Below are positions 49,532 to 58,484 of a DNA stretch of 64,000 nt, in pieces. Below the pieces are notes generated by a model, which was not told the origin of the DNA, ran no database searches, and saw only the letters and a list, made by a program, of their open reading frames with translations. The first letter of the stretch is position 1, and the number at the start of each line of letters is the position of its first letter. The translations under genes were made by a program, and so were the position numbers. Source of the stretch: Leucobacter sp. UT-8R-CII-1-4 (GTDB taxonomy: Bacteria; Actinomycetota; Actinomycetes; Actinomycetales; Microbacteriaceae); assembly GCF_030010235.1 (NCBI RefSeq), contig NZ_JASCRS010000001.1, positions 930,001 through 994,000 of the forward strand, read 5' to 3'.

Positions 49532-51691
49532 CTAGTTGCTGCTCACCTCAAGGCCGTTGCCGTCAGCGGCGAGCGTCACCCGCACTGCTTGACCGTCGTG
49601 CACCTCGCCGCTCAGGATGGCGCGAGCAAGACGGTCGTCAATCTCACGCTGCATGAGCCGCCGCAGTGGCCGCGCGCCGTAGACCGGGTCATAACCACGA
49701 GCCGCCAGCCAGGTGCGCGCTTCGGGGGTCACGCCGACCGTCAATCGGCGATCCTCGAGCCTCGTTTGCAGGCGATCAATCGAAATATCAACAATGTGTG
49801 CCAGGTCTTGCTCGGAAAGCGGCCTGAAGATCACCATCTCATCAAGACGGTTCACAAACTCAGGTTTAAACGCGCGGCGCACTGTCTCGCGCACAGCGTC
49901 TTCCTTCTCAGCCCAAGGCATATCGGCATCAATGAGGTACTGACTACCGAGATTCGACGTGAGGATCAGAATCACATTTCGGAAGTCGACCGTGCGGCCT
50001 TGACCATCGGTGAGCCGCCCATCGTCGAGCACCTGCAGCAGCACGTCAAAGACCTCAGGGTGAGCCTTCTCGACTTCATCAAGCAGCACAACCGAGTATG
50101 GCCTGCGCCGAACAGCTTCGGTGAGCTGACCACCCTGCTCGTAGCCGACATATCCCGGAGGGGCGCCGACGAGTCGCGATACTGAGTGCTTCTCACCGTA
50201 TTCGCTCATGTCGATACGAACCATCGCGTGCTCATCGTCAAACAAAAACTCGGCGAGTGCTTTTGCGAGCTCTGTTTTACCGACACCGGTGGGGCCGAGA
50301 AAGAGGAACGAGCCAGTTGGCCGGTTGGGGTCAGCGATTCCAGCACGTGAGCGACGCACCGCATCGCTCACCGCACGAACTGCGTCGCTCTGGCCAATGA
50401 GTCGCTTGCCAAGTTCGCCCTCAAGCGCGAGCAGCTTTTCGGTTTCGCCCTGCAGTAGGCGGCCAACCGGAATGCCGGTCCAGGCTGCTACGACCTCGGC
50501 AATGTCCTCGTCTGTGACCTGGTCGCCGACCATACGCGCTTCACCGCTTGCTTCGTCGAGACGCTCAGCGTTCTCGGCTTCTGCAAGTTGCTTCTCGACT
50601 TCGGGCAATTGCCCGTAGCGGATCTTCGAGACCTTTGCCAGATCACCCTCGCGCTCGGCGATGGCCTCTTCAACACGCAAACGGTCACGCTTTTCGCGCA
50701 GTTCGCCCACTCGGTTGAGTGTCGAGCGTTCTTTTTCCCAACGCGCTTCGAGCACGTCGAGGTCGCGTTGGCGTGCCTGAAGGTCTTCGCGCAGTTTTGC
50801 GAGACGCTGCTTTGAAGCCTCGTCTTTTTCTTTCTTTAGCGCGAGCTCTTCAATCTTGAGGCGATCGACTGCGCGGCGCAGCTCGTCAATTTCAAGCGGC
50901 GCCGAGTCGATTTCCATGCGCAGACGCGATGCTGCTTCGTCGATCAGGTCAATCGCCTTATCGGGAAGTTGCCTGGCCGTGATGTAGCGGTTTGAAAGCG
51001 ACGCCGCCGCAATCAACGCCGAATCGGCGATGGTTACTTTGTGGTGTGCTTCATAACGTTCTTTGAGCCCGCGCAGGATCGCAACGGTATCTTCAACCGA
51101 TGGCTCACCAACATAGACCTGCTGAAAACGGCGCTCAAGCGCGGCGTCTTTTTCAATGTACTCGCGGTACTCGTCGAGCGTGGTTGCGCCGATGAGTCGC
51201 AGTTCGCCGCGGGCAAGCATGGGTTTCAGCATTTGCGATGCTGCGACTGAGGACTCGCCTCCGCCAGCACCCATGAGGGTGTGCAGCTCATCGATGAAGG
51301 TAATCACCTTGCCGTCGCTGTCTTTAATTTCTTGCAGCACAGCTTTCATGCGTTCTTCAAATTCGCCACGATATTTTGCACCGGCAATCAGTGCAGAGAT
51401 ATCTAGCGAAATGAGTTCTTTGTCTTTCAGTGATTCTGCGACGTCGCCGGCGACAATGCGCTGTGCCAGTCCTTCGACTACGGCTGTTTTGCCAACGCCG
51501 GGCTCACCGATCAGCACTGGGTTATTTTTTGTGCGCCGGGTGAGCACCTGACTGACTCGTCGAATTTCACTGTCTCGACCGATGACCGGATCGAGTTTTC
51601 CCGTGCGCGCAACTTCGGTGAGGTTCACACCGAACTGTTCGAGCGCACTCTGTTCGCCGCCTTCAGCGGCTGGTTGCCAATTTGCCTGCAT
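49532..51691 (-). CDS. clpB: ClpB-type disaggregase lacking the N-terminal Clp_N domain
   Basis: 719 residues. ATG 51691 with AGAGGA upstream starts directly before NBD1 ([24 protein letters not shown]). NBD1 Walker [10 protein letters not shown], Walker [10 protein letters not shown]; a middle domain coiled coil about 270-400 ([25 protein letters not shown]...) marks ClpB rather than ClpA/C; NBD2 Walker [10 protein letters not shown], Walker [12 protein letters not shown]. Full ClpB is about 860 residues, so the about 140-residue N-domain is absent. With DnaK it extracts proteins from aggregates. A perfect HAIR element (51752-51772) implies HspR control. No ClpP-binding loop expected. Confidence 0.93.
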   Translation of the reverse strand: MQANWQPAAEGGEQSALEQFGVNLTEVARTGKLDPVIGRDSEIRRVSQVLTRRTKNNPVLIGEPGVGKTAVVEGLAQRIVAGDVAESLKDKELISLDISALIAGAKYRGEFEERMKAVLQEIKDSDGKVITFIDELHTLMGAGGGESSVAASQMLKPMLARGELRLIGATTLDEYREYIEKDAALERRFQQVYVGEPSVEDTVAILRGLKERYEAHHKVTIADSALIAAASLSNRYITARQLPDKAIDLIDEAASRLRMEIDSAPLEIDELRRAVDRLKIEELALKKEKDEASKQRLAKLREDLQARQRDLDVLEARWEKERSTLNRVGELREKRDRLRVEEAIAEREGDLAKVSKIRYGQLPEVEKQLAEAENAERLDEASGEARMVGDQVTDEDIAEVVAAWTGIPVGRLLQGETEKLLALEGELGKRLIGQSDAVRAVSDAVRRSRAGIADPNRPTGSFLFLGPTGVGKTELAKALAEFLFDDEHAMVRIDMSEYGEKHSVSRLVGAPPGYVGYEQGGQLTEAVRRRPYSVVLLDEVEKAHPEVFDVLLQVLDDGRLTDGQGRTVDFRNVILILTSNLGSQYLIDADMPWAEKEDAVRETVRRAFKPEFVNRLDEMVIFRPLSEQDLAHIVDISIDRLQTRLEDRRLTVGVTPEARTWLAARGYDPVYGARPLRRLMQREIDDRLARAILSGEVHDGQAVRVTLAADGNGLEVSSN

Positions 51692-51720
51692 GGTTCCTCT
51701 CCATCTCGCAGTACGGGTGC

Positions 51721-51748
51721 GTTGGGGTTCGATGATCCTCGCCCCAAC
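51721..51748 (-). promoter_or_regulatory. Stem-loop in the clpB leader
   Basis: GTTGGGG (51721-51727) and CCCCAAC (51742-51748), 14-base loop, between the HAIR element and the clpB ribosome site. It could affect mRNA stability; a thermometer role is not supported since it does not cover the ribosome site. Confidence 0.3.
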
Positions 51749-51751
51749 AAA

Positions 51752-51772
51752 CTTGAGTGATGTTGACTCAAG
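51752..51772. promoter_or_regulatory. HAIR element (HspR operator), perfect CTTGAGT-N7-ACTCAAG
   Basis: The consensus HspR site CTTGAGT-N7-ACTCAAG is matched at every base. It lies 60 bases upstream of the clpB start and about 100 bases from the divergent beta-glucosidase. HspR-DnaK repression of clpB is well known in actinobacteria. hspR itself is not in this window. Confidence 0.93.
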
Positions 51773-51874
51773 TTTACCTATTTGTTGAAATTTTGGCCAG
51801 CTTTTCTTGAATGGGGTTAGGCTTCGAACAACTCGCCGCAGCGTTGCGCGCGAATAGACGCGAAAGGTGACTTC

Positions 51875-53257
51875 GTGACGCAAAGCCCCTACCCCGGCCC
51901 AATTGTTAACTCCCCACCGCACCCGGCACTGAAACAGCTTCGCTGGTCAGCAGCCACCGCAGCCTTTCAGATTGAAGGAGCCCGAAACACTGACGGTCGC
52001 GGTCGCAGCATCTGGGACGACTACGTTGACTCCCCCGGAACAATCAAAGACGCAAGCACCGCCGAACCCGGGCCCGACAGCTATCACCGCTACCTCGAAG
52101 ACGTGTCGCTCTGCGCAGAGCTCGGACTTGATCGCTACCGCTTTGGCATCTCCTGGACTCGTGTGCTCCCAGACGGCGTTGGCGCCGCAAACCCCAAGGG
52201 CCTCGACTACTACTCCCGCCTGGTCGACGCGCTGCTCGAGACGGGAGTTACTCCGTTTCCAACCCTGTACCACTGGGACCTACCAGCCTCAATCGAAAAA
52301 GAAGGCGGCTGGCTAGCACGCGACACAGCCGAGCGCTTTCGTGACTACGCCGAGATCGTCGCTATCCACCTCGGCGATCGCGTGAAACACTGGTACACAA
52401 TCAACGAGCCAGCGATGACCACACTGCAGGGGTACGGCATCGGCGATTTGGCCCCCGGCCGCAATGAACTGTTCGGTGCACTACCGACCGCACATCACCA
52501 ATTGCTTGCACACGCGCTTACGGCACCGATGCTCCGGGCGGCTGGCGCCTCCCAAATCGGCCTCACAAACAACCACACCCACGTACGACCAGCATCGGTC
52601 GACCCCGCCGACGCGATAGCCGCAGCCGCGTACGATCTCGTGCACAATCGCCTTTTTGCTGAGCCACTCCTACTCGGCCACTACCCCGACCTCGCCGAAT
52701 ACGGTCTACCCGAGATGCCTGCGCACGACGGCGACCTCGCACTCATTCAGGGCAGTATCGACTTCTACGGCCTCAACTTTTACAACCCAACCACCGTTGC
52801 CGCAGCGCACGAGGGCAGCCCACTTCCCTTTGAAATCGTGCCCACACCTGGGGCGCCGGTGACTGGGTTCGGGCCAGATTGGCCGATCGTGCCAGCAAGC
52901 TTAAGCGCACTCTTGACCGAAATGCACGCTGTCTACGGTGATGCCCTACCGCCTGTCATTGTGAGCGAAAACGGCGCATCCTTTCCAGAGCCCAATTCGC
53001 TTGGCCCTGGCGAGGAGATTTTCGACCAGGATCGCATTGACTATCTCAACGGTCACATTCTGGCGGTAGCCGATGCCATTGCCGCTGGCGTTGCTGTTGA
53101 GGAATACACGGTGTGGTCACTCCTAGATAACTTCGAGTGGTCCGACGGTTTCACGCAGCGCTTTGGGCTCACCCACGTAAACATGACGAGCGGCGAACGC
53201 AGGCCGAAGGCCTCATTCGAGTGGTACCGCGCCCTGATCGAAAGTAGCCGCGCATGA
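51875..53257 (+). CDS. Family 1 beta-glucosidase
   Basis: 460 residues, GH1 barrel: [13 protein letters not shown] (family N-terminal signature), [32 protein letters not shown], acid/base Glu in YTINEPAM and nucleophile Glu in [10 protein letters not shown], then [22 protein letters not shown]. It hydrolyses beta-glucosides in the cytosol (no signal peptide). GTG 51875 with AAAGGTGA upstream. Its stop overlaps the MFS start (ATGA), so uptake and hydrolysis are coupled. No LacI-type regulator is adjacent. Confidence 0.94.
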   Translation: MTQSPYPGPIVNSPPHPALKQLRWSAATAAFQIEGARNTDGRGRSIWDDYVDSPGTIKDASTAEPGPDSYHRYLEDVSLCAELGLDRYRFGISWTRVLPDGVGAANPKGLDYYSRLVDALLETGVTPFPTLYHWDLPASIEKEGGWLARDTAERFRDYAEIVAIHLGDRVKHWYTINEPAMTTLQGYGIGDLAPGRNELFGALPTAHHQLLAHALTAPMLRAAGASQIGLTNNHTHVRPASVDPADAIAAAAYDLVHNRLFAEPLLLGHYPDLAEYGLPEMPAHDGDLALIQGSIDFYGLNFYNPTTVAAAHEGSPLPFEIVPTPGAPVTGFGPDWPIVPASLSALLTEMHAVYGDALPPVIVSENGASFPEPNSLGPGEEIFDQDRIDYLNGHILAVADAIAAGVAVEEYTVWSLLDNFEWSDGFTQRFGLTHVNMTSGERRPKASFEWYRALIESSRA

Positions 53258-54543
53258 ACATTTCAACTACCCAAAAGGCGGGCGCCAGCTGGTTTGTGCT
53301 GTTCACCATTGCTTGGCTACTGATCTGGACGGTGCAGCTCACCCCCTTGCAGCTTCTTCTGCCCCTGCAACTCGACACCTCAGAAAGTGAGGCCGGCTGG
53401 GTCTCTGGCGTGGTCTCTTCTGGCCTGGTGCTTGGCGTTGGCGGGTTGGCTGGCGTAATTGCCGGCCCGATTGCCGGCGCGTTTTCTGACCGCAGAAATC
53501 CCAGCACTTCTCGCCGCAGACCATTTGCTCTTGTCGGCACCTGGATCACGGCGCTCTGCCTCGTGTTCACCGGCATGAGCAACACGCCAATCAGCATCGG
53601 GCTCGCCTGGGTGGGCGTGTCGATCGGTATCGCAATTGCCTCGGCCGCGTTCACCGCAATGATCGCCGATCAATTGCCCACGCACCAGCGCGGGGCCGCA
53701 GCGTCAGCGGCGTCTTCGGCCCAGGCGGTTGGCATTGTGGTTGGTGTCGGCACTGTCGTGCTGCTCGGTCTTGGCGTGTTTGATAGCTACCTGGTGCTCG
53801 CGATCGCGATGGGCGTGGTCGGCACAATTGTGGTGTTGCTCCTGCCTGATCCTCCCAAATTCTCTGGTAGCGAAGCGGCTGCGGTCCCCGTTGCCGATCG
53901 AGCCGATTTCGAGACGCCACGCAGCCCTCGCCTGAGCTTTCTGCGTGATCACGACTTTCGCTGGATGCTGATTGGCCGTCTCGTCGTGAACATTGGCAAT
54001 GCACTCGGCACATCACTGCTGCTCTTCTTTCTGCTGTACGGGCTTGAGATTCCAAAGAGCGAGGCCGAAGACAGTCTGCTGCTACTCATTGTTGTGTACA
54101 CCGTGTTTGTTGTCGCAGCCTCAATTGTTTCCGGGGTCATCTCAGACAAGATCGGCAAGCGACGCTGGATCACCGTGGCGGCTGCAGTGTTGCAAGCCAT
54201 TTCAGGTGTGGTGATCGCAAGCTCGCCGAGCTACGCCACCACCATGTTCGCGGCAGCGTTGATGGGCGTCGGCTACGGTGCGTTTATGACCGTCGGTCTC
54301 GCATTTGCTACGGATCTGCTTCCAAGCGAAAAAGACCACGCTCGCGATCTTGGCGTCGTGAATGTGGTGGCGGCTCTCGGACAGTTGCTCGGTCCGGTGA
54401 TTGGTGCGGGCCTTGTCGCGCTGGTTGGCGGCTTTTGGCTGCTCTTTGTCGCTGCAGCAGTATTGTCGCTCGTAGGCGGGGCGCTCACGCTGCTGGCCCG
54501 AGAACACAAGTCTCTACAGGTGAGCTCAGTCACGAACGTTTAG
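53254..54543 (+). CDS. MFS transporter coupled to the beta-glucosidase
   Basis: 429 residues, 12 helices: WFVLFTIAWLLIWTVQLTPLQLLLPLQL opens; SDRRNPSTSRRRPFALVG is a basic motif-A-like loop as in sugar (GPH/SLC45-type) symporters; the second half has GYGAFMTVGLAFATDLLPSEKDHARDLG. The 4-base overlap with the GH1 gene suggests it imports beta-glucosides or exports glucose. It is convergent with a small acidic-protein gene. Confidence 0.86.
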   Translation: MNISTTQKAGASWFVLFTIAWLLIWTVQLTPLQLLLPLQLDTSESEAGWVSGVVSSGLVLGVGGLAGVIAGPIAGAFSDRRNPSTSRRRPFALVGTWITALCLVFTGMSNTPISIGLAWVGVSIGIAIASAAFTAMIADQLPTHQRGAAASAASSAQAVGIVVGVGTVVLLGLGVFDSYLVLAIAMGVVGTIVVLLLPDPPKFSGSEAAAVPVADRADFETPRSPRLSFLRDHDFRWMLIGRLVVNIGNALGTSLLLFFLLYGLEIPKSEAEDSLLLLIVVYTVFVVAASIVSGVISDKIGKRRWITVAAAVLQAISGVVIASSPSYATTMFAAALMGVGYGAFMTVGLAFATDLLPSEKDHARDLGVVNVVAALGQLLGPVIGAGLVALVGGFWLLFVAAAVLSLVGGALTLLAREHKSLQVSSVTNV

Positions 54544-54710
54544 AGGTTGTAGGGCGCCGCTGTCGTATCTTCCTCGCTTGGGTGCCGAATCAACGCGGGA
54601 TCGTCTTCACTCTTGCGCGGGTCTTCGTCGCCCCCAAACACTTCGTCAGCCCCGTCCATCACGGGCTTGTCGAGGGTTTCTTCGTGCTTGTCATGTGGTT
54701 TCTTGTGCAT
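54540..54710 (-). CDS. Small acidic hypothetical protein (56 aa)
   Basis: From ATG 54710 with GGAGGC (54718-54723) at ideal spacing. The sequence is polar and acidic after a basic start (MHKKPHDKHEETLDKP; GADEVFGGDEDPRKSEDDP), without hydrophobic core, probably disordered. Its stop overlaps the convergent MFS gene by 4 bases. The ribosome site and codon use support a real gene. No family recognised. Confidence 0.65.
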   Translation of the reverse strand: MHKKPHDKHEETLDKPVMDGADEVFGGDEDPRKSEDDPALIRHPSEEDTTAAPYNL

Positions 54711-54820
54711 GAATCTCGCCTCCAATAGCTACTCTCACTGCCACGCTAACGCCGCTGCGGAATAAATGCACCGGCCTTGACCCTCACAAAAGAAGCACTA
54801 TCCTGCGCCCGGTCGGGGCC

Positions 54821-55063
54821 TCATTCAGCTGGCATTTCAGAGCTGCGTCGCACGCTTGGCCGCCCTGCAAGGAACCAGGCTAGCGACCCAATCGCCGGCA
54901 AGAAAATCACGAGTAGCACCCAGACGAGTGTCTGCGTTGAGCCGAGTTTCGAGCCGTTGCGACCAATCGAAATGAAAGCAGCAACTAGTAGCACCAGGCA
55001 GGTGAGCACTGTAAGCGCGAAGAAGATGTCATAGCTAACGGGGACCAGTGGATTAGCGTTCAT
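54821..55063 (-). CDS. PLDc_N-family small membrane protein
   Basis: 80 residues, two TM helices (DIFFALTVLTCLVLLVAAFISI and QTLVWVLLVIFLPAIGSLAWFLAG). The TLVW...PAIGSLAWFLAGR text matches the PLDc_N domain found alone or before phospholipase D domains. Function unknown. AAGAAGG lies upstream of the ATG. It sits between a short acidic-protein gene and a surface-protein gene, all on the minus strand with clear gaps. Confidence 0.82.
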   Translation of the reverse strand: MNANPLVPVSYDIFFALTVLTCLVLLVAAFISIGRNGSKLGSTQTLVWVLLVIFLPAIGSLAWFLAGRPSVRRSSEMPAE

Positions 55064-55143
55064 GTCTTCGACCTTCTTGAGGTGTTGGGTTGCGCTGCCA
55101 TTCTTACAGCGCGACCCAACATCTGTCGAGCGATCCTATGCGG

Positions 55144-56550
55144 CTAGCGTCGCCGGGCAGTCCGTGCGCTGGTCGCCAGTACGAGCGCTCCCGATAATAA
55201 AGCGAGAATTCCAGCACCGATAAGCAACGGCTGTGGCTCCGCGCCGGAATTCGCGAGGCCGCCTGATCCACCGTCAATTGGTGGAACCACCGTCTTGCTG
55301 AACGACCAGACGCCGACAAATTCAATATCAAGTCCGTCGACAACAATAGGGTTTTCTTGCCATCCAGCAAATGACCAGGTTCCGGCGGATGTGTTTACGT
55401 CGTTAGATGGGAAAGTCGCGGCCTGCACAGTGTCACCCTGAGTTGCGGTACCAGACAATGGCTGCACACTTGCAAGCTGTGGGGGCACTGGGTTTCCGGA
55501 GGTATCGACAAAACGATACGTGACGTTGAATTGCGCATCGGGGTCTACGGTGAAGTCCCATGCACCCACAAAACTCACATTCGCGCCGGTAATCACCGAT
55601 TCGTTTGGAGTCCAACCAGCGAATGTCCAGGTGCCTTGCGTGTCGGCAACTGAGGTAAGCGCCGGCACTGGTGGTTGCACGGTCGAACCGTCTACCAGCA
55701 TTGTCTTCGTGGGCGGTAGTAGCGCCTGCACATCTGCAGATAGGGCTCTCCCTGGCGCGTTGCTCACGAACTCGAAACTGGCATCGTAAGTGTTAACCAT
55801 TGTCAGCGACACATCGTTGCCGACTGCGTCAAAAGTGAGTGGCATCATCGAGTGGAAGAATGCGTCCATCCGCATTTCACCGTTGACGCTCGGCTGCGTC
55901 ATTTCGAAGGTTTTACCGGCTTCGAAGGCAGATTGCTTCACGTAGAAAGCCTGCGCTGGTGTGGTGAGTCGCAAAATGTTCGGCTGGTTGCTGTCAAGCT
56001 GTTTGCCGGTAACCTTGCTGCCGTCTTCATTCATCAGAATGAACTGGGCGTTGTATTGTCCACTCGCGTCGTCATAGCTCACCGAGGTGCAGCGAATGAA
56101 ACGTGAGAGACCGGTATCTGGGTTTTGCGCTTCAATCTCGCTTTGCAGGGCAGTGCAGTCAACAAACGATGGATCGCTCGTCACAACGGTGTTGTCGACG
56201 TGAAAGGCAATATCCCAGTTGCCCGAGAATGTCTTGCGTTCCCATTCCGCTTGGTTGTTGCCTGGGCTGAACAACCAAGCAACTTTGAATAGGCGATAGG
56301 AAGACCAGAGGCTGCGCATATTGAGTGTGCCTCGATATGCGATTTGGTAGGCGTTTGAAGCTTCGTCGCCCTTGGCGGAGTCATACAGGAACTCGTTCGA
56401 TCCGGTGATCTGGCCGCTATCGTCGAGGGCGTATGCGTCGGCTGCCACCGAGATGGTCACAGGGGTTGCTGCCTGCGCTGAAGATGCTGTGCCGAGCAGC
56501 AGCCCGGCTGCGGCGATCATGGCAATTGCTGAGGTTGCGAGGGGTTTCAT
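55144..56550 (-). CDS. Sortase-type surface protein with two SHIRT-like domains
   Basis: 468 residues. Signal peptide 1-27 (AATSA-type cut near SSAQAA). A large N-terminal region about 30-270 of unknown fold has two Cys (FVDCTALQSE, SRFIRCTSV), followed by two repeats of about 75 residues with GTWTFAGW / GTWSFAGW and VSFVGAWDF / IEFVGVWSF, like SHIRT/InlB-type beta domains. The C-terminus is a sorting signal: LANSG, hydrophobic helix (LLIGAGILALLSGALVLA), basic tail RTARRR. LANSG differs from LPXTG and from LAXTG (class E) by Ser for Thr. Probably wall-anchored adhesin-like; ligand unknown. Confidence 0.8.
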   Translation of the reverse strand: MKPLATSAIAMIAAAGLLLGTASSAQAATPVTISVAADAYALDDSGQITGSNEFLYDSAKGDEASNAYQIAYRGTLNMRSLWSSYRLFKVAWLFSPGNNQAEWERKTFSGNWDIAFHVDNTVVTSDPSFVDCTALQSEIEAQNPDTGLSRFIRCTSVSYDDASGQYNAQFILMNEDGSKVTGKQLDSNQPNILRLTTPAQAFYVKQSAFEAGKTFEMTQPSVNGEMRMDAFFHSMMPLTFDAVGNDVSLTMVNTYDASFEFVSNAPGRALSADVQALLPPTKTMLVDGSTVQPPVPALTSVADTQGTWTFAGWTPNESVITGANVSFVGAWDFTVDPDAQFNVTYRFVDTSGNPVPPQLASVQPLSGTATQGDTVQAATFPSNDVNTSAGTWSFAGWQENPIVVDGLDIEFVGVWSFSKTVVPPIDGGSGGLANSGAEPQPLLIGAGILALLSGALVLATSARTARRR

Positions 56551-56696
56551 GATGCTCCGTTCGAGGTCACGCCTTGTCTCAAGCTAACCTCGGGAGTCAC
56601 GAAAATGAAATATATTTGGGCTCATTCGACAACATTTTGATCACATGCACAGTAAATGTTAGTGAAGTCACAAGTTAGCAGAACTCCGCGAAAACC

Positions 56697-56749
56697 CCTC
56701 GTGCGTCATAGAGACTACGTCGCGCCCTTGAAAGGCGCCGTCCACGAGG
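56697..56749. other. Imperfect stem region upstream of the surface-protein gene
   Basis: CCTCGTG (56697-56703) and CACGAGG (56743-56749) enclose a smaller hairpin GCGCC/GGCGC (56722-56726 with 56734-56738). In the 235-base gap between tRNA-Ser(GCT) and the surface-protein gene. It could be a leader structure or the 3' part of an RNA; SRP RNA features are absent. Confidence 0.3.
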
Positions 56750-56786
56750 ATCCCCCAGGGACTGTCGAAACTCCCAAGAGAACGGG

Positions 56787-56813
56787 AAAACCCCCGCATA
56801 AAGCGGGGGTTTT
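56787..56813 (-). terminator. Terminator of tRNA-Ser(GCT)
   Basis: AAAACCCCCGC (56787-56797) and GCGGGGGTTTT (56803-56813): perfect 11-bp stem, 5-base loop, with a T-run on both strands. It lies 4 bases after the tRNA. Confidence 0.92.
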
Positions 56814-56816
56814 CGG

Positions 56817-56905
56817 CGGAGCCAGGGGGATTTGAACCCCCGGTCGAGTTTAACCCCGACCCTTCATTAGCAGTGAAGTCCGTTCGGCCGCTCCGGCATG
56901 GCTCC
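56817..56905 (-). tRNA. tRNA-Ser (anticodon GCT)
   Basis: Type II tRNA: acceptor GGAGCCA/TGGCTCC, anticodon loop CTGCTAA in stem CTTCA/TGAAG, long variable arm (GGTCGGGGTTAAACTCGACC), T-arm GGGGGTTCAAATCCCCC. Reads AGC/AGU. CCA not encoded. Confidence 0.94.
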
Positions 56906-56964
56906 GTAGACCATCTTAGGGCAAAGCACCTAGCCCGCGGAAATCGAGAGCGAAACTCGCCGAA

Positions 56965-58188
56965 TTAGAATTTCGTTCGGCCAGCCGAGCACGTCTCCGA
57001 GGCTGCGCTCTGTCCCGTAATATTCTGCGGAAGCACAGTCACCGGAGGCACCTCGGTTGCTCCCTCAGCAGGAACTTCACCCTCAACTGGAGCCTCTGTC
57101 ACGGTACCGCCGACCGCGGCCTCGCCCGTGCCTGCCACCTGGAACGGCTCACCGCTAAGCACAACACGGATCAACTCGTCAGCAGCTGCTCGATCCGGAG
57201 CAAGGCGACCCGGATCATATGGGTGTGCGTAACTTGGGTACTGCACAAAGTTCACTCGATCAAGATCAATGTCGACCACGGTGCCCGCAAACGCTTGCAA
57301 GAACTGGACTGATGCCATGCTGCTCGAAAGTGTGAGGTTGTCGAAGCCGGTCTTTGCCAGTGCGTAAACCTTGCCGGGGTTACTCAGCGTGTCCGAACTG
57401 CGCAGCTGACGCAGCAGCGCAGACATAAACACCTGCTGGTTACTAATGCGGCTCACGTCGCTGCCGTCGCCAACACCATAGCGGGTGCGCGCGAAGTTCA
57501 ATGCGTCAACACCGGCAACTGTCACTTCACCAGCTGGCAGGTTCAGGCCGGTCTCGCTATCTTCGATTGGCTCGGCGAGGCAGACCGTGATTCCACCAAG
57601 TGCATTGGTGATATCGATGACGCCATCAAAGTCGACCATCGCAGCGTAGGGAATATCCATACCGGTGAGTTCACTGATCGTTGCGGCAGCACAGGCAAGC
57701 CCGCCATAGCTGAGTGCGGTATTGATCTGCTGCTCACTCATGGCACTGCTGGTTTCACCGGTGTCTGGGTCGGTGCAGCTTGGGATAGGCACCATCAAGT
57801 CACGCGGAATACTGATCACGGTCGCGCTCTTATGATCCGCTGGAATATGCAGCAGCATATTGACGTCGTTGAGCTCGCCCTCTTCGCCGTCGTACATCAC
57901 AGATTCTTCGTTGCGCTTATCTGAACCGACTAGCAGCACCGTCAACTCACCATCAAGCGACTGTGCCCCGGCTGCAACAGCATCGGGGCTGCTTGGCAGT
58001 TCAACCGTTTGGGCTCCTTGCACTGCTCCCCAGAGAGCATATGCGGTTACCGAAACGCCACTCAGGGTTGCCACCAGAACGGCCGTCAACGCAACCTTCG
58101 CAGCATTCGCCCAGGAGACAGAACGGCGCAAGCGCCCATGGCGCGCGCCAAGGTTTGCCTCGCTGTGTCCGCGTTGCTGTCGTGCCAT
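56965..58188 (-). CDS. LytR-CpsA-Psr (LCP) family wall glycopolymer ligase
   Basis: 407 residues from ATG 58188 (GGGAG upstream). Cytoplasmic N-terminus, TM about 30-52, then the LCP domain: LTVLLVGSDKRNEE, DVNMLLHIPADHKSATVISIPRDLMVPIP (catalytic Arg), INTALSYGG, MVDFDGVIDITNALGGI, ALNFARTRYGVGDGSDVSRISNQQ. It transfers undecaprenyl-linked polymers (teichoic acid or arabinogalactan-like) to peptidoglycan. The C-terminal about 60 residues are Pro/Val/Glu-rich and end in Cys-containing text (SETCSAGRTKF). It lies between two tRNA-Ser genes. Confidence 0.9.
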   Translation of the reverse strand: MARQQRGHSEANLGARHGRLRRSVSWANAAKVALTAVLVATLSGVSVTAYALWGAVQGAQTVELPSSPDAVAAGAQSLDGELTVLLVGSDKRNEESVMYDGEEGELNDVNMLLHIPADHKSATVISIPRDLMVPIPSCTDPDTGETSSAMSEQQINTALSYGGLACAAATISELTGMDIPYAAMVDFDGVIDITNALGGITVCLAEPIEDSETGLNLPAGEVTVAGVDALNFARTRYGVGDGSDVSRISNQQVFMSALLRQLRSSDTLSNPGKVYALAKTGFDNLTLSSSMASVQFLQAFAGTVVDIDLDRVNFVQYPSYAHPYDPGRLAPDRAAADELIRVVLSGEPFQVAGTGEAAVGGTVTEAPVEGEVPAEGATEVPPVTVLPQNITGQSAASETCSAGRTKF

Positions 58189-58315
58189 ACGTGAAACTCC
58201 CTGGTAATGACAAGTGTCGTGCGCGAGTAGCGCATCTACCGATGTTACCCGCAAGTTCTGTGACCAAGCTGTAACAATTGGGGTCGTAATTTGTAGCTAT
58301 TGTGCCGAAAACGAG

Positions 58316-58352
58316 AGAAGCCCGACCAAAATTTGCTTCTGGTCGGGCTTCT
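58316..58352 (-). terminator. Hairpin after tRNA-Ser(TGA)
   Basis: AGAAGCCCGACCA (58316-58328) and TGGTCGGGCTTCT (58340-58352): perfect 13-bp stem, 11-base loop, 4 bases after the tRNA 3' end. No T-run follows, but stability suggests termination. Confidence 0.85.
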
Positions 58353-58356
58353 GTGG

Positions 58357-58444
58357 CGGAGGGTAGGAGATTTGAACTCCTGAGACGGGGTTACCGCCTG
58401 CTTGTTTTCAAGACAAGTTCCTTCGGCCGCTCGGACAACCCTCC
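58357..58444 (-). tRNA. tRNA-Ser (anticodon TGA)
   Basis: Type II tRNA: acceptor GGAGGGT/ACCCTCC, anticodon loop CTTGAAA in stem CTTGT/ACAAG, long variable arm, T-arm AGGAGTTCAAATCTCCT. Reads UCA/UCG. It follows the HAD and serS genes on the same strand. Confidence 0.94.
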
Positions 58445-58484
58445 GCGTAAAAGCTTACTGGAAAAATCGGCGGCAGTTGACCGC

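Noticed and set aside
51692..51922. 77-codon upstream extension of clpB
   Set aside because: Crosses the HAIR element and leader, is Arg-rich and unlike Clp_N, and ATG 51691 has a good ribosome site.
56640..56786. SRP 4.5S-like RNA near tRNA-Ser(GCT)
   Set aside because: No conserved SRP core or GNAR-type tetraloop helix could be found in either strand.
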